Counted from the first letter of the stretch, positions 55,373-64,000 are shown. The stretch is DNA of 64,000 nucleotides from Jongsikchunia kroppenstedtii DSM 45133 (GCF_000380485.1 NZ_AQYG01000044.1:62001-126000), one strand, 5' to 3'. Notes: generated by a model not told the origin, from the sequence alone. Translations and numbers: made by a program.

Positions 55373-55705
55373 TCAGTGCAGTTTGCCGACGGTCAGCAGC
55401 ACGGCGGAGTCTTCCAGAGCGTCGAGGCTGTGGGTGCCATCCGGCACGATCAACAGATCGCCGGTGCGTGCCTCCCAGGAGTTGTCTCCGAAATTCAATC
55501 GGACCCGGCCGGAGAGGACCTGAATGGTGGCCTCGCCGGGATTCGGGTGGTCACCGAGTCGAGAGCCGGCGATCATGCCGATCACCGTCTGGCGCAGTAC
55601 CTTTTCGTGTCCGCCGTAGACCGTGTCGGCGGTATGCCCACCACCCCGCGTAGCGGCCTGCTCGATCTGCTGGCGGGCGAGGGCTTCCAGGGAGATTCGC
55701 TGCAT
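55373..55705 (-). CDS. Cupin-domain protein
   Basis: 110 residues, ATG at 55705. One cupin domain: motif 1 LGDHPNPGEATIQVLSGRV (His and Glu ligands) and motif 2 PDGTHSLDALED (His ligand), in a small beta barrel. N-terminus is helical (LEALARQQIEQAAT). Likely a metal-dependent small-molecule-binding or detoxifying protein; no substrate known. Convergent with the ferredoxin, 14 bases between stops. Confidence 0.85.
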   Translation of the reverse strand: MQRISLEALARQQIEQAATRGGGHTADTVYGGHEKVLRQTVIGMIAGSRLGDHPNPGEATIQVLSGRVRLNFGDNSWEARTGDLLIVPDGTHSLDALEDSAVLLTVGKLH

Positions 55706-55745
55706 ACACTGAGTCTGCCTGGTCGGGCCGCGGTGTGGTGCCGGG

Positions 55746-56603
55746 TTATCGAAGCCCGGCCAGGTCGCCGGCTCGAGCCATCACGGTATCGAGCATTACG
55801 GTCGTCAGTCGGCCGGTGGAGGTGTTCTGTTGGCTGGGGTGATAGCAGCCCAACAGTGTCACCGGCTCGCCCTCGGGCGTGCGTAACTCGGCGTGGGCTC
55901 CATGCCCGAAACGCGGTTTGGGGGATGGGACCCCGTATCCGAGTTCGCGGGCCGTCCGCAGGCTCGCGTCCCAGCCATAGGTGCCCAGTGCGAGGACGAC
56001 CCGCACCGTGGGCATCACCAGACGCCATTCCGCGAGCAGCCACGGCGCACACGTGGCGCGTTCGGCGACGGTGGGCTTGTTGTCGGGAGGGGCGCAGCGC
56101 ACGGTGCACAGGATCCGGGTGCTGAGCAACTGTTGGCCGTCGCCCGCGTGCTCGCTGCTGTGCCGGGTCGCCAGGCCGGTCCGATGCAGCGATGCGAACA
56201 ACCAGTCGCCGGATCGGTCGCCGGTGAAGATGCGGCCGGTGCGGTTGGCCCCGTTCGCCGCCGGGGCCAGACCCATGAGAAGAAGCCGGGGGTGCGGGTC
56301 GCCCCATCCGGGAATCGGTCGCCCCCAATAGGGCTGGTCGGCGAACGCGCGACGCTTCTCCAGCGCCACCGTCTCCCGCCACGCGGTCAGGCGCGGGCAT
56401 GCCCGGCAGACCGAGACCTCGGCGCTCAGTTCATCCAGGGTGGCGGCCTGGGCCGCCCATGTCGTGACGTCGGCGGCGTCGTCCGCGGATCGTGTGCTCG
56501 GGGTCGCCGGAGCGTCCGGCCATCCGGTCCCCGGTGGAACGGGCGAGACGAAGAGGTTTCCCGTCATTGGATGCGGGAGTGATCGTGTCGGCACCCGATA
56601 CAC
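55746..56603 (-). CDS. udgB: Type 5 uracil-DNA glycosylase (UdgB)
   Basis: 285 residues from the GTG at 56603 (GGAGGGAAG just upstream). Cysteines for the 4Fe-4S cluster: CRACPRL near residue 70, CTVRC ... ATC in [13 protein letters not shown] and ATCAPWL. UDGb motif [15 protein letters not shown], which lacks the Asp/Asn water-activating residue of other UDGs as is normal for type 5, and [15 protein letters not shown] as motif B. Removes uracil and related lesions from DNA. Matches mycobacterial UdgB (Rv1259). Confidence 0.92.
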   Translation of the reverse strand: MYRVPTRSLPHPMTGNLFVSPVPPGTGWPDAPATPSTRSADDAADVTTWAAQAATLDELSAEVSVCRACPRLTAWRETVALEKRRAFADQPYWGRPIPGWGDPHPRLLLMGLAPAANGANRTGRIFTGDRSGDWLFASLHRTGLATRHSSEHAGDGQQLLSTRILCTVRCAPPDNKPTVAERATCAPWLLAEWRLVMPTVRVVLALGTYGWDASLRTARELGYGVPSPKPRFGHGAHAELRTPEGEPVTLLGCYHPSQQNTSTGRLTTVMLDTVMARAGDLAGLR

Positions 56604-56640
56604 CTTCCCTCCGGTCTCGATGTCGGCGCTTCGGGCCAGG

Positions 56641-57264
56641 TTAACCGGCCTGGTCGCCGATGAGTGGGCTCGCGATGAGGGCGGCCAGCGCGGCGCGTTC
56701 GATCAGGGCGGCGCGGTCCATATGGGCCGGACGGCCGATGGCGATCCGCAAGGCCACGTGCAGCATCATTCCCATCCCGAGGTAGAGCATCTCCTCGATC
56801 TCGGTCTCGGTCAGATTCGGATATCGCTGCAGAAGCCCAAGGCGGGCAATGTGATACAGCTGCTGCTCGATATTGGGCAGCACATTCGACTGGATGCCCA
56901 GCGGCATGTCGTTGATCACCGCGGTCATCAGCCCCTGGTGATCCTCGATCGCGTCGACCAGCGCGGTGAGCACCGCCCGCACCCCGTCGGGGGTGTCCAT
57001 TGAGGCCGCGGCGGCGAGCGCGGCCACCATCCGATGCATGATGTCCGCCTCGGCCCGACTCCGCAGCGCGCTGATGATCGCGTCCTTGTCGTCGAAGTAG
57101 CGGTAGACGGTCCCGATGCTGACGTGCGCGGCCTTGGCGATCTGATTGGTCGACAGTTCCTGGTAGCCCTCGCGATCCAAAAGCTGAGCAGCAGCGTCAA
57201 GGATTGCCTCAATCGTCGCCGCCGACCGTTTCTGGATCGGAGACTTACGCTGTGAACTGGACAT
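56641..57264 (-). CDS. TetR-family regulator
   Basis: 207 residues, ATG at 57264. Helix-turn-helix: [52 protein letters not shown], a canonical TetR with YRYFDDKD. C-terminal TetR_C domain ([18 protein letters not shown]...) of common length. Divergent from the MpaB-type oxygenase genes, with 78 bases between starts that contain CTCACaaaaaGTGAG, so it probably represses them. Confidence 0.9.
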   Translation of the reverse strand: MSSSQRKSPIQKRSAATIEAILDAAAQLLDREGYQELSTNQIAKAAHVSIGTVYRYFDDKDAIISALRSRAEADIMHRMVAALAAAASMDTPDGVRAVLTALVDAIEDHQGLMTAVINDMPLGIQSNVLPNIEQQLYHIARLGLLQRYPNLTETEIEEMLYLGMGMMLHVALRIAIGRPAHMDRAALIERAALAALIASPLIGDQAG

Positions 57265-57290
57265 ATAGGCGACTCCAGAGATTGGCGTGC

Positions 57291-57305
57291 CTCACAAAAA
57301 GTGAG
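57291..57305. promoter_or_regulatory. Operator candidate, TetR/MpaB-type oxygenases
   Basis: CTCAC (57291-57295) and GTGAG (57301-57305) around AAAAA. It lies 26 bases upstream of the TetR start and 38 upstream of the oxygenase start, so it can control both divergent units. The only clear inverted repeat in the intergenic space. Confidence 0.6.
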
Positions 57306-57342
57306 TGGTAGTCGAGTATCGCTCAATTCTAGCGTTGGTTGC

Positions 57343-58392
57343 ATGCAGACATGGGAGTTTTTGGTTCGAAAGCTCGTCCCGATCGACGACGGCCCGACCC
57401 CCGACGTGATCCGTCCGGTCCTGCGGGAGATCAAGCGGCGGCCGGCGTCGATGCTCAACCCGATGGACACCGCCTTCGAATGGGTGCGGCCCGACTATTT
57501 CAAGCGGGCCCGGTTCGACGGTCCGGCCGGCGATCCCGGCTGGTTCGGGCCGGACAGTGCGGCCTGGTATGTGCACATGCACACGCCGTCGGTGTTCATC
57601 GGAATGATCAATACCGCGATCATCGATATCCTGCACCAGGACATCCAATACGCCGTCTATGACCACTCGAAACTGGTGGGTCGCAACGACGACGGGTCGG
57701 TGCGATCGGGAACGTTCTCCGGCGAGGGTCTGGGAATCCGTGCCGGCCATACCTTTTCGTTCTTCACCGGCGTCGTCTACGGCTCCACGGAGACCGCCGA
57801 ATCGTTGTGCCGCACGGTCAAAGCGATGCACGGCAAGGTCAAGGGGCAGCGGCCGGACGGGCGACGCTATGACGCCGATGATCCCGAGTTCTTCCGCTGG
57901 ACCTATGCGACCGTGGTCGATGGATTGGCCGGAGCGCACGAGCGGTATCACCCGAAGCCGTTGCGCGGCAGCGATCTCGACCAGTTCTATCGCGACTACA
58001 CGAAGGTCGGCGAGGCGCTCGGCGGGGTCGACCTGCCGGCCACGAAGGCCGAGTGCCAGCGGGTGCTCGTCGAGTCGCCGTCCGCCGCGCAGGTGGGGCT
58101 CAACGCCGACAACATCAAGTACATCCAGCTGATGCGCCCGCCGAAAGCCAAGCTGTCCAAGCCGTTCTACAACTTCGGCTACTGGATGATCATGGACATG
58201 ATGCCGCCGCCGGTGCAACAGGCGGTCGGATTCACCCAGCCCTCGCCGACGGTTCTCAAGAACTATCGGCGGCTGGGCAAGCTCATGCTCAACGCGCCCC
58301 GCGCCCTTGGCGAGCTGCGAGAAGTGGAGCAGGCCAAAGCCCGAGTCGAGGACGACAGATCCCGACCCATTTCGATCCCGAGGAGCGCATGA
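57343..58392 (+). CDS. MpaB-family oxygenase (DUF2236), first of pair
   Basis: 349 residues, ATG at 57343. The DUF2236/MpaB block: AAWYVHMHTPSVFIGM and the characteristic GHTFSFFTGVVYGSTETAESLCRTVKAMHGKVKGQRPDGRRYDADDPEFFRWTYATVVDGL region (long conserved helix with heme-ligand-type His residues). No signal peptide. MpaB-type heme oxygenases cleave prenyl side chains; the DUF2236 group also includes rubber oxygenase Lcp. Substrate unknown. Its stop overlaps the start of a second, related oxygenase. Confidence 0.85.
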   Translation: MQTWEFLVRKLVPIDDGPTPDVIRPVLREIKRRPASMLNPMDTAFEWVRPDYFKRARFDGPAGDPGWFGPDSAAWYVHMHTPSVFIGMINTAIIDILHQDIQYAVYDHSKLVGRNDDGSVRSGTFSGEGLGIRAGHTFSFFTGVVYGSTETAESLCRTVKAMHGKVKGQRPDGRRYDADDPEFFRWTYATVVDGLAGAHERYHPKPLRGSDLDQFYRDYTKVGEALGGVDLPATKAECQRVLVESPSAAQVGLNADNIKYIQLMRPPKAKLSKPFYNFGYWMIMDMMPPPVQQAVGFTQPSPTVLKNYRRLGKLMLNAPRALGELREVEQAKARVEDDRSRPISIPRSA

Positions 58393-59750
58393 TGTCGACT
58401 GTCGCCGAGGCGAATTCGCGAGCCACCGATCGATCCAGGCATCGATACGACTTCTATCACCGCCCCGGAGACGAACTTCGGCCCGCGCCGCCGCGATTGG
58501 TGCCGGATCCGAAATGGGACCTCGGGGTGTTCGCCGGCTTCCTCCCGACGACGCGGTCGAAGGATCAGCAGGACCTGCTGGATCTGTTCGTCGACCACTA
58601 TTGGCAGGGCGACGAGCTGATGGACAACGTGGTGCTGTGGATGCGGGAAGTGGGAGTCGCCGAAGGCCGGCGACTACTGGACCAGGGCCTCGATGACGGG
58701 ATCGACAGTCTCGGGGAGGCGCCGGAGCCGCTGCGGAATCTCTTCGCCGCGTTGGACAACCCCCCGCAGTGGCATGATCCGGTGGAATGGGAGCGGGGCC
58801 GGCAACTCTGGATCGATTGTTCGCTGGCCGGCAAGTTCGGCATGGGGATCCAGGATGCGATCGGCACCTTCGTCGGGGCGGAGGTGTCGTCGGCGACCGG
58901 CGCGACCGGCCGATTCGTCAATGCCCCGATCGTCCGCAACGTGGAAACCGCCAAATGGTTCTTCGATGCGACGAAGCCGGAGTTCATCGATCGATTCAGT
59001 CCGGAGTTCAAGGACACCGTCCGGGTCCGGCTGATGCATTCGCAGGTGCGGCTGGGATTGCGGCGTTCCTGGGGCGACGAGCATTTCGACTTCCACGGCA
59101 ACCCGATATCCACCAGCACCACGATGGGGGCGGCGGTGACGTTCGGGCTCTTGCCGATGGTCATCGACCACAACCATGGGCGCCGCAAGACGACGCGGCA
59201 GATGGACCTGGTGATGCGCTACTGGTCGTATATCGCGTACTTGTTCGGCGTCACCCCGGCCATCATTCCGACGACCGCGGAAGACGGAATCATTTTGGCC
59301 GACTACATGGTTCGCACCGCGGGTGGGCCGACGGATTGGTCGGCCGAGATGACCGGTGCGGCCGCCGACAACATCGACAAGGTTCCCGGGATCGCCGGGG
59401 CGGCGATGCGGGCCGCGGTGGGACCGGTGATCGGCATGGTCGCTTACTACTCGGGCGACGGGTTGGCGCGATCGCTTGTCGATTCGACGCACTACCGCGG
59501 CGTGCGGATCCAACCGTGGAAGTTTCTCACCGGACTCGCGGTGCACGCCAACGTGAAGCAGCGGATGCTCCTGGACGCGCTGCCGGGCGCGCAGTGGCGG
59601 TTGGAGCGCCGCGCCCGATACAGCGATCCGATGTGGCTGCGAAACGTGAAGTCCGCCAAGATCGCCGCCCGCCGTGCCGGGGTCCAGGGCACGCCCTACC
59701 GGCATCACGACCAGACCCCGAGCACCCCGTCGGGCTGTCCGATGCACTGA
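58389..59750 (+). CDS. MpaB/Lcp-like oxygenase (DUF2236), second of pair
   Basis: 453 residues; two adjacent ATGs at 58389 and 58392, the first overlapping the previous stop, GAGGAG upstream. An Lcp-like arrangement: a long N-terminal part (ELRPAPPRLVPDPKWDLGVFAGFLPT) is followed by VRVRLMHSQVRLGLRR with His and FHGNPISTSTTMGAAVTFGLLPM, then DLVMRYWSYIAYLFGV. Lacks a Tat or Sec signal, unlike secreted Lcp. Ends in GCPMH. Together with the preceding gene it probably acts on one lipid-like substrate, under TetR control. Confidence 0.83.
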   Translation: MMSTVAEANSRATDRSRHRYDFYHRPGDELRPAPPRLVPDPKWDLGVFAGFLPTTRSKDQQDLLDLFVDHYWQGDELMDNVVLWMREVGVAEGRRLLDQGLDDGIDSLGEAPEPLRNLFAALDNPPQWHDPVEWERGRQLWIDCSLAGKFGMGIQDAIGTFVGAEVSSATGATGRFVNAPIVRNVETAKWFFDATKPEFIDRFSPEFKDTVRVRLMHSQVRLGLRRSWGDEHFDFHGNPISTSTTMGAAVTFGLLPMVIDHNHGRRKTTRQMDLVMRYWSYIAYLFGVTPAIIPTTAEDGIILADYMVRTAGGPTDWSAEMTGAAADNIDKVPGIAGAAMRAAVGPVIGMVAYYSGDGLARSLVDSTHYRGVRIQPWKFLTGLAVHANVKQRMLLDALPGAQWRLERRARYSDPMWLRNVKSAKIAARRAGVQGTPYRHHDQTPSTPSGCPMH

Positions 59751-59784
59751 TCGGGCCGGACCCGCGGCGGGTACCGTCGGTGCG

Positions 59785-60198
59785 GTGAGCGTGCGCGTCG
59801 ACAGCTGGCTGTGGTCGGTGCGGCTGACCAAGACCCGGTCGGCTGCGGCGTCGGCCTGCCGTGCCGGACATGTTCGGGTCAACGGTGTCACGGCCAAGCC
59901 GGCGCAGAGTCTCGTCGAGGGCGACGAGGTGCGGGTCCGGATGCCCGTCGCGCCGCGGTCGAGCGCCGCGAGGGGAAATGTGGCCGTGCCCAATGAGCGC
60001 ATCGTCGAGGTGGTGCGGCTGGTCAGCAAGCGGGTCGGTGCGCCGATCGCCGTCGGCTGCTATCTCGACAAGACGCCGAAACCGCCTCCGAAGGAGTTCG
60101 TGCCGGTCGTCGCGGTCCGCGACCGCGGTGCCGGCCGACCGACGAAGCGTGACCGTCGTGCGCTCGACCGACTACGCGGCCCCGAAGCGCCCGGCTGA
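59785..60198 (+). CDS. S4-domain RNA-binding protein (Hsp15-like)
   Basis: 137 residues, GTG at 59785 with TACCGT at 59772-59777 (leaderless). S4 domain: VRVDSWLWSVRLTKTRSAAASACRAGHVRVNGVTAKPAQSLVEGDEV is the canonical alpha-L RNA-binding fold of HslR/Hsp15. C-terminal basic tail (GRPTKRDRRALDRLRG). Hsp15 in bacteria rescues stalled 50S-nascent chain complexes; role here by homology only. Sits between the MpaB pair and the lipoprotein gene. Confidence 0.9.
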   Translation: MSVRVDSWLWSVRLTKTRSAAASACRAGHVRVNGVTAKPAQSLVEGDEVRVRMPVAPRSSAARGNVAVPNERIVEVVRLVSKRVGAPIAVGCYLDKTPKPPPKEFVPVVAVRDRGAGRPTKRDRRALDRLRGPEAPG

Positions 60199-60213
60199 CC
60201 TAGACTGCCAGTC

Positions 60214-61212
60214 GTGAAGCCTCGCAGCCGGATCAGCATTGCGACCGTCGCCGTACTCGTGATCGTCGTGCTGCTGACGGGGGCCTGCTCAGGCGGCGGC
60301 AAGAAGTCCAATCCGACCGTGGCCACGGCGCCGACCGAGACCGGACGCCCCGGTGCCGGCCCGTTCCTCTCCGAATGCGGCGGCATCAGCACCGCTGAGC
60401 TGCAGCAGGTCGTCGGACTGGGCGATCTCACGATGAATGTCGACAACAGCACGGTGTGCGATTGGACGTCGGCGTCGCAGCCGGACGCGGCGTTCTCGTT
60501 CAACTGGTATCGCGGCAGCCCGATCGGTCGGGAGCGCGCCACCGAGCAGCTCAGTCGTGACTCGGTGCAGACCATCAAGATCGGCAGCGGTACCGGATTC
60601 ATCGCAAAGACATACGGGCTCACCGAGATCGGCATCGCCTTCGGCCAGGATTTCTTCGAGTGGTCGGTGCGCGCGGGGTCGTCGCAGCAGGGGTTCGACA
60701 CGCAGGCGGCGGTGACGACGCTCGCGCAGCGCACGGTCGGTCGGGCGACCGGCGCGGGGGATTCGCCGTCCGTCAAGATCACCGACGGCGGCGACGTGCG
60801 GACCGGTGACTATCCGCAGCTGCAGGTCGAATGCGATCGCCTGAACAAGGACAAGCTGGCCGAGGCGGTGGGCGGCGGCTACGCCGAGAACACCTTCAGC
60901 GGCGCCATCTGCCGGTGGGTCGTGGCGAGCCCCGGCGGCAACGTGTACGTCACCTTCAACTGGTTCGAGACCGACAATATGCCGACCGAGAAGCGGATCG
61001 CGCAGCGGCTGGGCTATACCACCGAGAACGTCAAGATCAATGAGTACGGCGCGTTCACTCAGCAGAACCCCAAGCGCGGCAACATGTGTGGCGTCACAGC
61101 CAATGCGCCGACCGGCGGCATCTACACCTGGTTCGTCGAGGGGCCCAGCAGCGCCGATCCGTGTGCGGCACCGACCAAGCTGATGGAACTGCTGCTCGGC
61201 AACGACTTCTAG
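60214..61212 (+). CDS. DUF3558-family lipoprotein
   Basis: 332 residues, GTG at 60214 with TAGACT at 60201-60206 (leaderless). Lipoprotein signal: ISIATVAVLVIVVLL then lipobox LTGAC, Cys acylated, followed by SGGGKKSN. The mature protein contains two DUF3558-type repeats: CGGISTAELQQVVGL and CDRLNKDKLAEAVGGGY, each followed by a beta-rich part with paired Cys (VCDWTSAS, ICRWVVAS). Surface-exposed with unknown function; known mainly from mycolic-acid actinobacteria. Stop overlaps the convergent thioesterase stop by 2 bases. Confidence 0.87.
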   Translation: MKPRSRISIATVAVLVIVVLLTGACSGGGKKSNPTVATAPTETGRPGAGPFLSECGGISTAELQQVVGLGDLTMNVDNSTVCDWTSASQPDAAFSFNWYRGSPIGRERATEQLSRDSVQTIKIGSGTGFIAKTYGLTEIGIAFGQDFFEWSVRAGSSQQGFDTQAAVTTLAQRTVGRATGAGDSPSVKITDGGDVRTGDYPQLQVECDRLNKDKLAEAVGGGYAENTFSGAICRWVVASPGGNVYVTFNWFETDNMPTEKRIAQRLGYTTENVKINEYGAFTQQNPKRGNMCGVTANAPTGGIYTWFVEGPSSADPCAAPTKLMELLLGNDF

Positions 61213-62087
61213 TCGGCCGCGCGGTAGTAATCGTCCGGCAGTTTGGTGACCGTCACGGTCGACGCCACGACGAGTTCGCCGTCGGCGCCCGGGATGAGCA
61301 GCCACATCCGCAGCTGATCCCCCTCGCGGCGGCGGCGGATGGTGATCGCCTCGTGTCCGCCCGCATAGTCGATGGCGCGCAGGTACTCGATGACCGCGCG
61401 GAATCGGCCCTTGGTGATATCCGGGTGGTCGAGCAGTTCTTCTTCGACCGGCTCCCAGTACGCGGCGTTGTTGAGATGCTTGAACGGGTCGAAGTCGGTG
61501 ATTCGCAACGGATGCAGGCGGTCCGCCGGGGATCCGTCGACGCCGTCGGACGCCTCGGGCAGCGGCGCCGGGTTCATGGACTTCCACCGCAGACGATGCT
61601 CCTCGGTGGTGCGGCTCAGGAATTCGATGGCGATGTCACTGAGCCGCGACGGCATGCCCTGCTCGTTGACGTTGATCCAGAAGGCTTCGGACTCGATGCG
61701 GCCGGTAGGGCGCGGCTCCGGGTTGAACGGGTTGGTCTGATGCTGCGCGGTGACGGTGACCCGCATGTTGGTCCACCGGGTCGACATCGAGCTGCACCAG
61801 CGACTCAGATGGAGCTCGCCGGGCCAGCTGATCGGCTCGACCACGTCGATCACGGTGCGGCGGACGATCCAGAAGGGATCGGTGTCGGTGAACTCGGCGA
61901 CCTCGATGTTCTCGTTCGCGATGTCCTGCAGGAATCGCGCGGTCCCGTCCAGCCGCAGCCGCATGCTCTGGTCGACGGTGTCGGTCCGCAGCTTGTAGTC
62001 GCGCTCGAAGAACCGCGCCTGGGGCTGCGGGTCGGCCAGCGGCCCGGTCAGCGCTGCTTCGGTGGCGGCATCGGGGGTTGTCACGCG
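61209..62087 (-). CDS. Acyl-ACP thioesterase (FAT-like)
   Basis: 292 residues from the GTG at 62087, with GGGAG 8 bases upstream; upstream ATGs at 62099 and 62174 are alternatives and the frame extends to 62375. Double-hotdog acyl-[ACP] thioesterase: first hotdog with DTVDQSMRLRLDGTARFLQDIANENIEV, INVNEQGMPSRLSD between, and second hotdog with ITDFDPFKHLNNAAYWEPVEE, where HLNN carries the active-site Asn/His-type residues. Releases fatty acid from acyl-ACP or a CoA ester. Related mycobacterial gene: Rv2001 (recalled). Confidence 0.85.
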   Translation of the reverse strand, partial: RVTTPDAATEAALTGPLADPQPQARFFERDYKLRTDTVDQSMRLRLDGTARFLQDIANENIEVAEFTDTDPFWIVRRTVIDVVEPISWPGELHLSRWCSSMSTRWTNMRVTVTAQHQTNPFNPEPRPTGRIESEAFWINVNEQGMPSRLSDIAIEFLSRTTEEHRLRWKSMNPAPLPEASDGVDGSPADRLHPLRITDFDPFKHLNNAAYWEPVEEELLDHPDITKGRFRAVIEYLRAIDYAGGHEAITIRRRREGDQLRMWLLIPGADGELVVASTVTVTKLPDDYYRAAD

Positions 62088-62271
62088 TCGTGCTCCCATC
62101 GGTTCGGTGTCGGTGCACGCGGCGTCCGCTTCGTGCCCCCACGCGGGGTCCTCATCGTGCTTCAAGCTAGGCATACGTCCAGGTCCGACCCACCTTAGGG
62201 GGGTGTCGAACCTAGGGTAAATTGGCGGCAGGTTGGTAACACGTTCACTTCTGTAAGAGGTCAGTACTCGT

Positions 62272-63945
62272 ATGCCGCACGTCATCACACAGCCCTGCTG
62301 CAACGACGCGAGTTGTATCAGCGTCTGCCCGGTCAACTGTATCCACCCGACGCCGGACGAGCCGGATTTCGCCACGGCGGAGATGCTCTACATCGACCCG
62401 GATACCTGCATCGACTGCGGCGCGTGCATCGACGAGTGCCCGGTGGAGGCGATTTTCCCGGACGACAACCTGAACGATGACACCGAGCGCTACCTGCAGA
62501 TCAACGCCGACTACTACACAGATCATGACGTGTCGGGCGGGCTGGTGCCGCCCCGCAAGGCCAAGCCGCTGCCTGCCGATCAGCAGCTGTCGGTCGCCAT
62601 CGTCGGTGCAGGCCCGGCCGCTTTCTACGCCGCCGAGGAGCTCGTCAAGCACAATGCCGTCACCGTCGACATGTTCGACCGGCTGCCGACGCCGTACGGG
62701 CTGGTGCGCGCCGGTGTCGCGCCGGACCACGTCTCCACCAAGGGTGTCGAGGCCACGTATGCCACGACCGCCAACAAGCGGAACTTCAACTACCTGCTCA
62801 ACGTCACCGTCGGCGAGCACATCACCCCGGCCGAGCTGACCGAGCGGTACGGCGCGGTGGTGTACGCGGTGGGTGCGCCGACCGATAAGCACCTGGGTGT
62901 CGAGGGTGAGGATCTGCCGGGGTCGATCTCGGCGACCGCGTTCGTCGCCTGGTACAACGGTCACCCCGATTACGTCGATTTCGATGTCGACCTCTCCGGC
63001 GAGCGTGCGGTCGTGGTGGGTAACGGCAACGTCGCTCTCGACGTGGCCCGGATCCTGCTCGATGATCCGGACAAGCTCGCCAAGACCGATATCGCCGATC
63101 ACGCGTTGGAGAAGCTGCGCGCGAGCAATATCCGTGAGGTCGCGATCCTGGGCCGCCGCGGGATCGCGCAGGCCGCGTTCACCATCGGCGAATTCCTGGC
63201 GATGGGCGACCTGCCCGGCGTGGACGTGATCATCGATCCTGCCGAACTGGTCCTCGATAACCAGTCGCAGAGCGCAGAGGACTCCGGGACGCTGGATTCG
63301 TCGATCTCGACCCGCCTGCGCATCGCCCGCGACTTCGCCGGCCGTGCGGCGACCGACGGCAACAAGCGGGTGGTGTTCCGGTTCCTGGTGTCGCCGACCG
63401 CGATCGCGGGTGACGGCAAGGCGGAGTCGATCACCCTGGTGCGCAACGAGTTCGTCGAGGCCGAGGGCCGCGTCGGGATCGCCGCCACCGACGAGACCGA
63501 GACCCTGGAGACCGGGCTGGTGATGCGGGCGGTCGGCTACAAGGGTGTGCCGGTCGCCGAGGGTGTGCCGTTCGATGAGGTGCGCGGGGTGATCCCGAAC
63601 GAGGGCGGCCGCGTGCTCGACGCCGCCGACGGGCAGAAGGTGCCGGGCCTGTACGTGACCGGTTGGATCAAGCGGGGTGCCACCGGTGGCATCGGCCGGA
63701 ACCGCCAGTGCGGCGAGGAGACCGCGCACGCGGTGATCGAGGACTTCATCGAGGGCGTGACCCCGACCCCGTCGGGCAGTCGCGACGATGTTGTCGACCT
63801 TGTGACGGGTCGCGGCGCGAACGTCATCGATGGTGCCGGCTGGAAGAACATCGACGCCGCTGAGAAGGCCGCCGGCAAGGAAGCCGGTCGTCGTCGGGTC
63901 AAGTTCGTGAAGATCTCCGACATGGAAGCCGCAGCTCAGGGCTGA
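62272..63945 (+). CDS. fprB: FprB-type ferredoxin/NADP oxidoreductase fusion
   Basis: 557 residues, ATG at 62272. N-terminal 7Fe/8Fe ferredoxin domain: CCNDASCISVCPVNCIHP and CIDCGACIDECPVEAI (Cys clusters, about residues 9-65), fused to an FAD/NADP-dependent adrenodoxin-reductase-like domain: VAIVGAGPAAFYAAEELV, LPTPYGLVRAGVAPDH, AVVVGNGNVALDVARI and YVTGWIKRGATGGIGRNR. Domain order and MPHVITQPCCNDASC match M. tuberculosis FprB (Rv0886). Supplies electrons to P450s or Fe-S enzymes. Only a weak KstR-like core AACACGTT (62238-62245) lies upstream, in contrast to the perfect box after the gene. Confidence 0.93.
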   Translation: MPHVITQPCCNDASCISVCPVNCIHPTPDEPDFATAEMLYIDPDTCIDCGACIDECPVEAIFPDDNLNDDTERYLQINADYYTDHDVSGGLVPPRKAKPLPADQQLSVAIVGAGPAAFYAAEELVKHNAVTVDMFDRLPTPYGLVRAGVAPDHVSTKGVEATYATTANKRNFNYLLNVTVGEHITPAELTERYGAVVYAVGAPTDKHLGVEGEDLPGSISATAFVAWYNGHPDYVDFDVDLSGERAVVVGNGNVALDVARILLDDPDKLAKTDIADHALEKLRASNIREVAILGRRGIAQAAFTIGEFLAMGDLPGVDVIIDPAELVLDNQSQSAEDSGTLDSSISTRLRIARDFAGRAATDGNKRVVFRFLVSPTAIAGDGKAESITLVRNEFVEAEGRVGIAATDETETLETGLVMRAVGYKGVPVAEGVPFDEVRGVIPNEGGRVLDAADGQKVPGLYVTGWIKRGATGGIGRNRQCGEETAHAVIEDFIEGVTPTPSGSRDDVVDLVTGRGANVIDGAGWKNIDAAEKAAGKEAGRRRVKFVKISDMEAAAQG

Positions 63946-63961
63946 CTTCCGGCCGCAAAAC

Positions 63962-63975
63962 TGAAACACGTTCTA
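63962..63975 (+). promoter_or_regulatory. KstR-type operator for the gene beyond the window
   Basis: TGAAACACGTTCTA again fits TnnAACnnGTTnnA exactly, in a longer stretch (AAACTGAAACACGTTCTAG) identical to that at 27175-27194. TAGACG follows as a possible -10. The window ends 25 bases later, so the controlled gene is not visible; fprB itself ends 17 bases before it. Confidence 0.7.
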
Positions 63976-64000
63976 GACGAATCGTGAACACCTGACTAGA

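Noticed and set aside
62230-62250. KstR operator upstream of fprB
   Set aside because: Only the core AACACGTT is present; the required T and A at the outer positions of TnnAACnnGTTnnA are missing, so I do not call it.

Overview
The window is high-GC DNA from a mycolic-acid actinomycete (order Mycobacteriales). Markers are a DosR/DosS-type dormancy system with an Rv1733c-like protein and an Acg-like nitroreductase, the Mce-transport ATPase MceG, an F420-type (Ddn-like) reductase, a mycothiol-type DinB protein, FprB, and the mmsA-fadE9-mmsB order. Gordonia or a close relative (Williamsia, Nocardia, Rhodococcus) is the best guess; the genus is inferred from gene content, not from a marker alignment.

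Layout. (1) 1-4709: DUF2786 protein (cut by the window edge), small metallohydrolase, AraC regulator, VOC protein, CocE/NonD hydrolase. (2) 4710-20080: ribosomal/RNA polymerase block. rplJ (with L10 leader) and rplL are separated from rpoB-rpoC by a methyltransferase, mceG, and an ABC exporter fused by overlapping start/stop codons to a two-component system. (3) 20099-21243: a compact unit in which one gene (AbiEi-type winged helix plus Vsr/DUF559-like nuclease) is bracketed by two 68-bp composite palindromes in register. This is the best candidate for an undescribed element. (4) 21255-27666: acyl-CoA dehydrogenase, acyl-CoA synthetase and thiolase operon with divergent TetR, then F420-type and DinB proteins, a long hairpin, and a hotdog-fold gene with a KstR-type operator on its promoter. 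(5) 27721-30338: an epoxide-hydrolase-like gene broken by a frameshift, then a VKOR/DsbA disulfide pair.

(6) 30441-42140: dormancy island with GNAT, Acg-like and Rv1733c-like genes, DevR, a heme-type DevS, three universal stress proteins and PPK2. DosR-like boxes precede several of these genes. Interspersed are a secreted small protein, a DinB2-type polymerase with an unusual steric-gate residue, and an isochorismatase-fold protein. (7) 42203-48259: a small ORF coupled to a SixA phosphatase, tandem secreted lipases, tandem DMT-type membrane proteins, and a flavoprotein disulfide oxidoreductase. (8) 48263-54390: acyl-CoA synthetase divergent from the valine-catabolic operon mmsA-fadE9-mmsB, a 77-nt foldable element, and a TetR gene. 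(9) 54409-64000: MarR/ferredoxin, cupin, UdgB, a TetR with two MpaB/Lcp-type oxygenases, S4 protein, DUF3558 lipoprotein, acyl-ACP thioesterase and FprB, ending in a second KstR-type box.

Many genes have a TANNNT hexamer only 6-7 nt upstream of the start codon, which points to widespread leaderless transcription. I saw no tRNA, rRNA, CRISPR array, transposase or prophage gene.
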